From an uncultured Streptococcus sp. (GTDB taxonomy: Bacteria; Bacillota; Bacilli; Lactobacillales; Streptococcaceae): 19,767 nucleotides of DNA. A program made the position numbers and the translations under genes. Every line of letters starts with the position of its first letter. Position 1 is the stretch's first letter. The stretch lies in assembly GCF_905372115.1 (NCBI RefSeq), contig NZ_CAJPNR010000039.1, positions 1 to 19,767 on the forward strand, read 5' to 3'. Below the pieces are notes generated by a model. That model saw nothing but the letters and a program-made list of their open reading frames with translations. It ran no database searches and was not told the DNA's origin. Of the stretch, positions 14,451 to 19,767 are shown piece after piece.

Positions 14451-15641
14451 TTATTCTTCAGTTTCAGTAGTATTGGCCAAGGCTTCGATGACTCGACCTT
14501 TGATAATAACGCCGACTAACTTGTCCTTATCATCTACAACGGCTAGAGGCGCTGGTGAATCGTAAATCAGCGGGAAAATATCAGTAATCAGGGTTTCCTG
14601 AGTGACCTTGCGGACATTCTTATCAATGACGTCAGCCAGTGCTTGATGCTCCTTGCGGGCATCGCGGGCGGCTTCGGCAGTTAGACTACCCTTGAGATGC
14701 CGCTTCCTATCCACAGCCAGCAGCATGCTGACCTCTTCTTTTTTCATGCGATTGAGAGCAACGGTGGGTCCGTCGATGTCAATGTTGGTAGTCAGTGGCG
14801 TTGTCATGATATTCTGGGCGGTCAGGACCTTGGAGCGGTCCACATCCTCAACGAACTCTCGAACGAAGTCATTGGCTGGATTGGTCAGGATTTCCTCACC
14901 AGTGCCAATCTGCATAATCTGACCGTCAGCCATAATGGCAATACGGTCACCAATACGTAGGGCCTCATTGAGATCGTGCGTGATAAAGATAATGGTACGC
15001 TCATGCTCTGCCTGCAGATCTAGTAACTCATCCTGCATTTCTCGGCGGATAAGGGGATCTAGAGCTGAGAAGGCCTCGTCCATGAGCAGAATATCGGGAT
15101 TGTTGGCCAAAGCTCGAGCTAAGCCAACCCGCTGCTGCATCCCACCGGAGAGCTGATCGGGGTATTGGTCCTTGAAGGACAGGAGACCGGCATTGTCTAG
15201 AGCTTGTTCAGCTAGGCGCGTGCGCTCTTCCTTATCAACACCTCGGACTTCTAGACCGAACTCAGTATTTTCTAGAATGGTCCGATGCGGGAAGAGGCCG
15301 AAGTTCTGAAAGACCATATTGAGCTTGTGGCGGCGAACGTCACGCAGTTCCTCTTCGTTCATCTTGGCCACATCCTGGCCGTCAATGTAAATATCGCCTG
15401 ATGTCGGGTCAATCAACCGGTTGAGCAGGCGGATAAGGGTAGACTTCCCACTACCGGACAGTCCCATGATGACAAAAATTTCTCCGGCCTGAACCTCAAA
15501 GTTTACATCATAAACTCCGACGGTAGCACCAGTTTTTTCTAAAATTTCCGTTTTGCTTTTGGCTTGCTGCACCATTTCCAGTGCCTGCTTTTGCCTTTTA
15601 CCGAAAATTTTAGTCAAATGTTTTACTTCTAGTTTATTCAA
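14451..15641 (-). CDS. opuAA: Glycine-betaine ABC transporter ATPase with CBS domains (OpuAA/BusAA)
   Basis: ATPase energising betaine uptake, 396 residues. The OpuAA-specific N-terminal segment (FGKRQKQALEMVQQAKSKTE) precedes Walker A GLSGSGKST (60-68), Q-loop Gln112, signature LSGGMQQR (164-171), Walker B ILLMDE (184-189) and His222. Two C-terminal CBS motifs (about 274-385) are present; in OpuA systems these sense ionic strength, and c-di-AMP has been reported to bind them. Translation starts at TTG 15641: AAAAGGAG (complement of 15649-15656) lies 7 nt upstream and no ATG is near. It is first in a two-gene operon behind a near-consensus promoter covered by BusR-type operators. Confidence 0.94.
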   Translation of the reverse strand: MNKLEVKHLTKIFGKRQKQALEMVQQAKSKTEILEKTGATVGVYDVNFEVQAGEIFVIMGLSGSGKSTLIRLLNRLIDPTSGDIYIDGQDVAKMNEEELRDVRRHKLNMVFQNFGLFPHRTILENTEFGLEVRGVDKEERTRLAEQALDNAGLLSFKDQYPDQLSGGMQQRVGLARALANNPDILLMDEAFSALDPLIRREMQDELLDLQAEHERTIIFITHDLNEALRIGDRIAIMADGQIMQIGTGEEILTNPANDFVREFVEDVDRSKVLTAQNIMTTPLTTNIDIDGPTVALNRMKKEEVSMLLAVDRKRHLKGSLTAEAARDARKEHQALADVIDKNVRKVTQETLITDIFPLIYDSPAPLAVVDDKDKLVGVIIKGRVIEALANTTETEE

Positions 15642-15660
15642 CTTATTTCTCCTTTTACAA

Positions 15661-15696
15661 AAGTGACTACATGTTTATTTTGATAAGTTGTCACTT
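15661..15696. promoter_or_regulatory. BusR operator 1 (bipartite, 22-bp spacing)
   Basis: Perfect inverted half-sites AAGTGAC (15661-15667) and GTCACTT (15690-15696) are separated by exactly 22 bp. BusR of S. agalactiae is known to recognise a bipartite motif with a 22-bp gap through a coiled-coil ruler. The site lies between the predicted opuAA transcription start and its SD, so bound protein would block elongation or initiation. Confidence 0.85.
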
Positions 15697-15732
15697 AAAA
15701 GACCATCACAGTATAACACTGTGTGGTCACTT
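15697..15732. promoter_or_regulatory. BusR operator 2, overlapping the opuAA -10
   Basis: GTCACTT (15726-15732) is perfect, and its partner position 22 bp away reads AAAAGAC (15697-15703), 5 of 7 matches to AAGTGAC. The site directly abuts operator 1 with no gap, contains the -10 and ends next to the -35. A second, imperfect dyad (GACCA-CACAG against CTGTG-TGGTC, 15701-15728) lies inside it. Confidence 0.7.
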
Positions 15733-15738
15733 TGTCAA
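15710..15738 (-). promoter_or_regulatory. Near-consensus sigma-A promoter of the opuAA-opuABC operon
   Basis: On the minus strand, TTGACA (complement of 15733-15738), 17 bp, TATACT (complement of 15710-15715). The strength of this promoter fits control by a repressor. The leader to TTG 15641 would be about 60 nt. Confidence 0.88.
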
Positions 15739-15831
15739 ACCCAAAAGACTGTCAGACCGGCCTTTTTCGGCTATTATAAAAAAGGGAGAGTGATTTTCTG
15801 GAATATTTCTGAAAGTCATAAAAACCTTGTC

Positions 15832-15852
15832 AGACAGCGGATTTGCCTGTCT
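15832..15852. other. Stem-loop in the busR-opuAA spacer
   Basis: AGACAG (15832-15837) pairs with CTGTCT (15847-15852) around 9 nt. On the plus strand it is followed by the T-rich ATTTTGTTTTTTG, like a terminator, but no plus-strand gene leads into it. On the minus strand it lies just past the busR terminator and may act as a backup. Function unclear. Confidence 0.35.
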
Positions 15853-15871
15853 ATTTTGTTTTTTGACAAAG

Positions 15872-15898
15872 AAAAAACAAGCGCTGTTTCACTTGTTT
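15872..15898 (-). terminator. Intrinsic terminator of busR, overlapping its stop codon
   Basis: On the minus strand, AAACAAGTG (complement of 15890-15898) pairs with CGCTTGTTT (complement of 15875-15883) around a 6-nt loop, followed by TTTTTT. The busR TGA stop (15889-15891) is inside the hairpin. This separates busR from the opu operon about 140 bp downstream. Confidence 0.75.
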
Positions 15899-16530
15899 GT
15901 TTCAATTTCATTAAAAAATAAATTATGCATCAAACCGACCGATAATTCGTTGCCAACAAAGTAGATGGTATTGCCGGCTTCCAGCTTGGTATAAGGACCA
16001 GGCGAGATTAGGAGTTGGTCGCCCTGCTGGACTGCGACAATGGTAGCGCCAGTCGAGTGCCAGATATTGAGTTCATTGATAGATTTTCCTAGGTTGATGG
16101 CGTCTGCTGAGAGCTGGAGCTCGTAGGGATTGAACGGAAAGCGCTGCTGGACATCTTTGGTTCGGCTGAGAAGCTGATTAAGCAGCTGGGAAAAGTTGGC
16201 AAATTCTTCCTCTTGGCGCTGGATGCTCTGGTGGAGCTTGCTTTTGAGATCCTGCAGAGAGTTGACATTTTTATAGGTCTCGAGAAACTGCTGGGCTTTT
16301 TCCTTGGAGGAAATGAAGGCTCCACTGCCATGGCGAACTTCCATGATTTCCAGATCTACCAGCACATTGATAGCCTTGCGGGCTGTCTCAGGGGAGACAT
16401 TGAAGTTGCTGGCTAAGGTAGAGCGAGCATAGATTTTGCTGCCGATGGGATATTTGCCGTCAACGATTCGCTCGGCAATAGCGACAGCTATCTGCTGGTA
16501 GCGTGGGAATGCGACTTCTTTTTTGCTCAT
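15889..16530 (-). CDS. busR: BusR-type regulator (GntR winged helix plus RCK_C domain)
   Basis: Repressor of the betaine transporter, by homology a c-di-AMP-activated DNA-binding protein. The 213-residue product has a GntR winged helix (about 8-75: YQQIAVAIAERIVDGKYP, then SPETARKAINVLVDLEIMEVRHGSGAF), a predicted coiled coil (about 76-130, rich in Gln, Glu and Lys) and a C-terminal RCK_C/TrkA_C domain (about 133-208: LQLSADAINLGKSINELNIW, then ATIVAVQQGDQLLISPGPYTKLEAGNTIYFVG). This order is the BusR architecture, and the operators found upstream of opuAA match it. The start is ATG 16530 with GGAGG 5 nt before it; an in-frame TTG at 16542 lies within the SD. It has its own promoter and terminator and diverges from the HAD gene. 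Confidence 0.9.
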   Translation of the reverse strand: MSKKEVAFPRYQQIAVAIAERIVDGKYPIGSKIYARSTLASNFNVSPETARKAINVLVDLEIMEVRHGSGAFISSKEKAQQFLETYKNVNSLQDLKSKLHQSIQRQEEEFANFSQLLNQLLSRTKDVQQRFPFNPYELQLSADAINLGKSINELNIWHSTGATIVAVQQGDQLLISPGPYTKLEAGNTIYFVGNELSVGLMHNLFFNEIETNK

Positions 16531-16566
16531 GAGGACCTCCAATTTTACGACAGGAATATAGCTATG

Positions 16567-16595
16567 ATTATAATATAAAACTGGAAGATTGAAAA
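16567..16595 (-). promoter_or_regulatory. Promoter of busR
   Basis: On the minus strand, TTTTCA (complement of 16590-16595), 17 bp, perfect TATAAT (complement of 16567-16572), about 37 nt before ATG 16530. No AAGTGAC-N22-GTCACTT pair lies here, so autoregulation through that motif is not evident. Confidence 0.72.
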
Positions 16596-16661
16596 GTGGC
16601 CTTTGTAAAACTAACCGTCTTATCCGCCTCTTCTTGCCTTTCTTTTTACTTTTTTAAGTAG

Positions 16662-16667
16662 TATAAT
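16662..16667 (+). promoter_or_regulatory. -10 element of the HAD phosphatase gene
   Basis: A perfect TATAAT about 48 nt before the annotated start, preceded by a pyrimidine-rich tract (16628-16656) with no clear -35 (TTTCTT at 17 bp). Confidence 0.5.
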
Positions 16668-16714
16668 ATGTCTAAAAGTCAGAGGTTTTCTGGAAGGGGA
16701 ACAGTAAAAACCAG

Positions 16715-17572
16715 ATGCTAAAAATAGAAATGGATAAAAAGATGACTGTAAAGATGATAGCGACAGACATGGATGGAACCTTGCTGGACGGACAGGGACA
16801 GCTGGATTTGCCGCGTCTGACTACTATTTTAGATGAGCTGGAGAAGAGAGACATTCGCTTTGTGGTTGCTACTGGTAATGAAATTCCACGGATGCGTCTG
16901 CTATTGGGAGATTTGGTAGAACGAATGACCTTGGTAGTTGCCAACGGAGCCCGGATTTTTGAAAAGAATCAGCTAAGCATGAGCAGTTTCTGGGAAGCCG
17001 GATTGATTAAGGATGCGCTGGCTTATTTTTCCGGTCATGAAAGGGAGCTTCAGCTGGTTGTGACCTCCGAAAGAGGCGGCTTTGTCCAAGAGGGAACAGA
17101 GTTTCCCTTGATCGAAAAGGTTATGACCAAGGAAATGGCCCAGCTTTTCTATAAGCGGATGAATTTTGTACCTAGCCTTCAGGATTATCCCTTTGACAAG
17201 GTCTTGAAAATGAGTATGATGGTAGAAGAGGCTGCAGCAGCAGAGCATGCTCGTCTGATTAATCAGTATTTTGCAGGCCGATTGAGCGCTGTTGCCAGTG
17301 GTTACGGAGCCATTGACATCCTCCAAGATGGGATGCACAAGGCCTGGGGCTTGCAGCAGCTGATGGCTAAGTGGCAGATTCAAAGCTCAGAAATCATGGC
17401 CTTTGGCGATAGCGAAAATGACATAGAAATGCTGGAATTAGCAGGTATTTCTTATGCCATGGAGAATGGCGATGAGCGGGTCAAAGAAGTGGCAGATTAC
17501 CTAGCACCAGCCAATACAGAAGCAGGTGTTCTACAGGTGATTGAGCAATACTTAGAAGAGGAAAAAGGATAA
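16715..17572 (+). CDS. Cof-type HAD-superfamily hydrolase
   Basis: Predicted cytoplasmic sugar-phosphate or nucleotide phosphatase of the Cof (C2 cap) subfamily, 285 residues. HAD motif I is ATDMDGTLL (nucleophile Asp18, acid/base Asp20), motif II is VVATGN (Thr53), the motif III Lys is Lys209 in DGMHKAWGL, and motif IV is FGDSENDIEML (Asp232, Asp236). The C2B cap lies between about 85 and 195. The start is uncertain: AGGGGA (16695-16700) is 14 nt before ATG 16715, and in-frame ATGs follow at 16730, 16742 and 16754, where relatives often begin just before the motif I strand. Its stop overlaps the next gene's ATG by one base, so the pair is probably co-translated. Substrate unknown. Confidence 0.88.
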   Translation: MLKIEMDKKMTVKMIATDMDGTLLDGQGQLDLPRLTTILDELEKRDIRFVVATGNEIPRMRLLLGDLVERMTLVVANGARIFEKNQLSMSSFWEAGLIKDALAYFSGHERELQLVVTSERGGFVQEGTEFPLIEKVMTKEMAQLFYKRMNFVPSLQDYPFDKVLKMSMMVEEAAAAEHARLINQYFAGRLSAVASGYGAIDILQDGMHKAWGLQQLMAKWQIQSSEIMAFGDSENDIEMLELAGISYAMENGDERVKEVADYLAPANTEAGVLQVIEQYLEEEKG

Positions 17573-18204
17573 TGGCAGTACAATTACTAGAAGAATGGCT
17601 TCTCAAGGAGCAGGCAAAATTGCAGCAAAACTACAGAGAACTCAATCAACTCTCCGTCAAGGAGCCAGACATCATCTTTATCGGAGACTCTATTGTCGAA
17701 TACTATCCGCTCCAGGAACTCTTACAGACGGATAAAAGACTGATCAATCGTGGCATTCGGGGCTATAAGACTGATTTGCTTTTAGAAAACCTAGATGCCC
17801 ATCTCTTTGGGCAGGCTTTGGATAAGGTCTTTATCCTGATAGGTACCAACGATATTGGCAAGGAGATGCCTCAGACAGAAACGCTGGCCAATTTAGAAGC
17901 CGTTATTCAGGAGATTTCTCGTGACTATCCTCTGGCTCAGATCCAGTTGCTGTCGGTTCTGCCGGTCAATGAAGCTCCCGCCTACAAGAGCACGGTCTAT
18001 GTCCGCAGCAATGAAAAGATTCAGGCTCTCAATCAGGCCTATCGCCAGCTGGCTAGCGCCTACATGAATGTCCAGTTTATTGATCTCTACGATACCTTTC
18101 TGGACGAGGGAGGCCAGCTGCGCCCAGACTACACAAGGGACGGCCTCCATCTGACCATTCCTGGCTATGCAGCCCTGTCCAAGGTTTTGCAGGAATATTT
18201 GTAG
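17572..18204 (+). CDS. SGNH/GDSL-family hydrolase
   Basis: A 210-residue predicted esterase or lipase of the SGNH fold, similar to proteins annotated as platelet-activating-factor acetylhydrolase-like in streptococci. Block I is IIFIGDSIVEYYP (Ser40), block II Gly61 in NRGIRGYKTD, block III IGTNDIG (Asn93) and block V RDGLHLTIPGY (Asp190, His193), so the full catalytic set is present. There is no signal peptide or membrane helix, hence a cytoplasmic enzyme, with substrate unknown. The ATG shares a base with the stop of the HAD gene (TAATG) and the SD lies in that gene's last codons (GAGGAAAAAGGA). The context hints at a small two-enzyme operon, without telling the pathway. Confidence 0.88.
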   Translation: MAVQLLEEWLLKEQAKLQQNYRELNQLSVKEPDIIFIGDSIVEYYPLQELLQTDKRLINRGIRGYKTDLLLENLDAHLFGQALDKVFILIGTNDIGKEMPQTETLANLEAVIQEISRDYPLAQIQLLSVLPVNEAPAYKSTVYVRSNEKIQALNQAYRQLASAYMNVQFIDLYDTFLDEGGQLRPDYTRDGLHLTIPGYAALSKVLQEYL

Positions 18205-18221
18205 TTTCTTCGAAAAAATAC

Positions 18222-18251
18222 AGCTCTGTTTTGCCAGAACAGAGCTTTTTT
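18222..18251 (+). terminator. Intrinsic terminator of the HAD-SGNH operon
   Basis: A 9-bp stem (AGCTCTGTT / AACAGAGCT) with a 7-nt loop and a T6 tail, 17 nt after the stop. The spacer from 18205 to the spxB start is 310 bp and otherwise holds regulatory sequence: the direct repeat at 18331-18360 and the cre-like sites at 18443-18478. I could not place a -35/-10 pair with confidence. Confidence 0.9.
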
Positions 18252-18330
18252 ATTTTCTTAAACTTACAAAAGTTTTCTGTGAATGATGCTTGATTTCAAA
18301 GGGATTATGAAAATTATTATAAAACACATT

Positions 18331-18360
18331 GGACTTTGTGAAAAAATTTAGGGCTTTGTG
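18331..18360. repeat. Direct repeat GGNCTTTGTG upstream of spxB
   Basis: GGACTTTGTG (18331-18340) and GGGCTTTGTG (18351-18360) match at 9 of 10 bases and are offset by 20 bp, about two helical turns. They lie about 155-185 bp before the spxB start. A transcription factor site is plausible; no factor can be named from sequence. Confidence 0.5.
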
Positions 18361-18442
18361 TTATGTAATAGTTCTATATCATCTTTGAGCATATTCTTAT
18401 ACAAGAGCGAAAAAACATGATAAATTGATAGAGTAAAGTTTC

Positions 18443-18456
18443 TTGAAGCGTTTTCA
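18443..18456. promoter_or_regulatory. cre-like site 1 upstream of spxB (CcpA)
   Basis: TTGAAGCGTTTTCA matches 7 of the 8 fixed bases of the cre pattern TGNAANCGNNNNCA. It lies about 60 bp before the start codon. CcpA control of spxB has been reported in oral streptococci. Confidence 0.65.
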
Positions 18457-18464
18457 TTCACAAA

Positions 18465-18478
18465 TGGAAATGTTTTCA
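18465..18478. promoter_or_regulatory. cre-like site 2 upstream of spxB (CcpA)
   Basis: TGGAAATGTTTTCA matches 7 of 8 fixed cre bases (the central CG reads TG). Its start is 22 bp after that of site 1, so the two lie on roughly the same face of the helix. It ends 36 bp before the spxB ATG. Confidence 0.55.
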
Positions 18479-18514
18479 ACAACTGAAAATTTATTTTATT
18501 GAAGGGGAGTTATT

Positions 18515-19767
18515 ATGACTCAAGGAAAAATTACTGCATCTGCAGCAATGCTCAACGTATTGAAAACATGGGGCGTAGATACAATCTACGGTATCCCATC
18601 AGGAACACTCAGCTCACTCATGGATGCTTTGGCTGAAGACAAAGATATCCGTTTCTTGCAAGTTCGCCACGAAGAAACTGGTGCTCTTGCAGCGGTGATG
18701 CAAGCTAAATTCGGCGGCTCAATCGGGGTTGCAGTTGGTTCAGGTGGTCCAGGTGCGACTCACTTGATTAACGGTGTTTACGATGCAGCTATGGACAACA
18801 CTCCATTCCTTGCTATCCTTGGATCACGTCCAGTCAACGAACTCAACATGGATGCCTTCCAAGAGCTCAACCAAAACCCAATGTACCACGGAATTGCTGT
18901 ATACAACAAACGCGTAGCTTACGCTGAGCAATTGCCAAAAGTAATTGATGAAGCTTGCCGTGCTGCCGTTTCTAAAAAAGGGCCAGCTGTTGTTGAAATC
19001 CCAGTAAACTTTGGTTTCCAAGAAATCGACGAAAACTCATACTACGGTTCAGGTTCTTACGAGCGCTCATTCATCGCTCCTGCCTTGAACGAAACTGAAA
19101 TCGACAAAGCTGTTGAAATCTTGAACAAGGCTGAGCGCCCAGTTATCTACGCTGGATTTGGTGGTGTCAAAGCTGGTGAAGTGATTACTGAATTGTCACG
19201 TAAAATCAAAGCGCCAATCATCACAACTGGTAAAAACTTTGAAGCTTTTGAGTGGAACTACGAAGGTTTGACAGGTTCTGCTTACCGTGTTGGTTGGAAA
19301 CCAGCCAACGAGGTGGTATTCGAAGCAGATACAGTTCTTTTCCTTGGTTCAAACTTCCCATTTGCTGAAGTATACGAAGCCTTCAAGAACACTGAAAAAT
19401 TCATCCAAGTAGATATCGACCCTTACAAACTTGGTAAACGCCATGCTCTTGACGCTTCTATCCTTGGTGATGCAGGTCAAGCGGCGAAAGCGATTCTTGA
19501 TAAGGTAGACGCAGTTGAGTCTACTCCATGGTGGCGTGCAAACGTTAAGAACAACCAAAACTGGCGCGATTACATGAACAAACTCGAAGGTAAAACAGAG
19601 GGTGAGTTGCAATTGTACCAAGTTTACAATGCCATCAACAAACATGCTGACCAAGACGCTATCTACTCAATCGACGTAGGTAACTCTACTCAAACATCAA
19701 CTCGTCACCTTCACATGACACCTAAGAACATGTGGCGTACATCTCCACTCTTTGCGACAATGGGTAT
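18515..19767 (+). CDS. spxB: Pyruvate oxidase, 3' end cut by the window
   Basis: Oxidises pyruvate with O2 and phosphate to acetyl phosphate, CO2 and hydrogen peroxide, using ThDP and FAD; in oral streptococci it is the main peroxide source. About 417 of the ~590 expected residues are present. The N-terminal ThDP (PYR) domain (1-170) has VDTIYGIPSGTLSSLMDAL, VRHEETGA (catalytic Glu53), GSGGPGATHLINGVYDA and GPAVVEIP. The FAD/central domain follows (about 190-340: VIYAGFGG, ITTGKNFEAF, FLGSNFPF, FIQVDIDP). The C-terminal ThDP pyrophosphate domain has just begun (YSIDVGNSTQTSTRHL); its GDG...N motif is beyond the edge. AAGGGGAG 5 nt upstream fixes ATG 18515. Codon use is far more biased than its neighbours', as expected for very high expression. 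Confidence 0.96.
   Translation, partial: MTQGKITASAAMLNVLKTWGVDTIYGIPSGTLSSLMDALAEDKDIRFLQVRHEETGALAAVMQAKFGGSIGVAVGSGGPGATHLINGVYDAAMDNTPFLAILGSRPVNELNMDAFQELNQNPMYHGIAVYNKRVAYAEQLPKVIDEACRAAVSKKGPAVVEIPVNFGFQEIDENSYYGSGSYERSFIAPALNETEIDKAVEILNKAERPVIYAGFGGVKAGEVITELSRKIKAPIITTGKNFEAFEWNYEGLTGSAYRVGWKPANEVVFEADTVLFLGSNFPFAEVYEAFKNTEKFIQVDIDPYKLGKRHALDASILGDAGQAAKAILDKVDAVESTPWWRANVKNNQNWRDYMNKLEGKTEGELQLYQVYNAINKHADQDAIYSIDVGNSTQTSTRHLHMTPKNMWRTSPLFATMG

Noticed and set aside
13526..15156. Plus-strand ORFs (13526-13786, 14653-14960, 14935-15156) opposite the opu genes
   Set aside because: They are shadows of clearly conserved OpuABC and OpuAA coding sequence.
18307..18351. 14-codon ORF upstream of spxB after AAAGGG
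   Set aside because: SD spacing is too short and the ORF overlaps the direct repeat; no evidence of translation.

Overview
The window looks like a chromosomal segment of a low-GC Firmicute, most likely a Streptococcus of the sanguinis/gordonii type. The evidence is a pyruvate oxidase gene with strongly biased codons and cre-like sites, a two-gene OpuA-type glycine-betaine transporter next to a BusR-type regulator, a fused MsrA-MsrB gene, a MetQ-MetN-MetP transporter, AAGGAG-type ribosome binding sites and extended -10 promoters (TGnTATAAT). The species is inferred from gene content only. I see no tRNA, rRNA, CRISPR array, insertion sequence or phage gene.

Layout. (1) 1-5000, sulfur amino acids: the 3' end of msrAB, then metQ, metN and metP (methionine ABC importer), then an MtaD/TrzA-type amidohydrolase. 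A palindrome before metQ fits the streptococcal CmbR-box pattern. (2) 5000-7800, cell surface and unknowns: a CapA/PGA_cap-family membrane-anchored protein, then an AT-rich pair of unrecognised membrane genes whose two-helix modules resemble each other. (3) 7800-10300: an AraC-type regulator divergent from a GH1 6-phospho-beta-glucosidase, with no PTS genes beside them. (4) 10400-12700: a large lipoprotein with a C-terminal transglutaminase-like Cys-His-Asp domain. (5) 12700-16600, minus strand: the osmoprotectant module opuABC, opuAA and busR. The transporter promoter is a near-consensus TTGACA-N17-TATACT, overlapped and followed by two abutting half-site pairs, each with a 22-bp gap, as expected for BusR. 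Both transporter genes start with TTG. (6) 16700-19767: a Cof-type HAD phosphatase coupled to an SGNH hydrolase, then spxB, which runs off the right edge.

How the genes work together. MetQNP imports methionine, MsrAB repairs oxidised methionine in proteins, and SpxB makes hydrogen peroxide, so the repair gene and the oxidant source lie on the same segment. BusR, a c-di-AMP-responsive repressor by family, is expected to shut off betaine uptake through the two operators. Most units are closed by clear intrinsic terminators, two of them bidirectional between convergent genes. The observations most worth testing are the tandem BusR operators, the CmbR-like box, the two in-phase cre-like sites and upstream direct repeat at spxB, and the uncharacterised membrane pair at 6705-7688. 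I found no clearly new multi-gene system.
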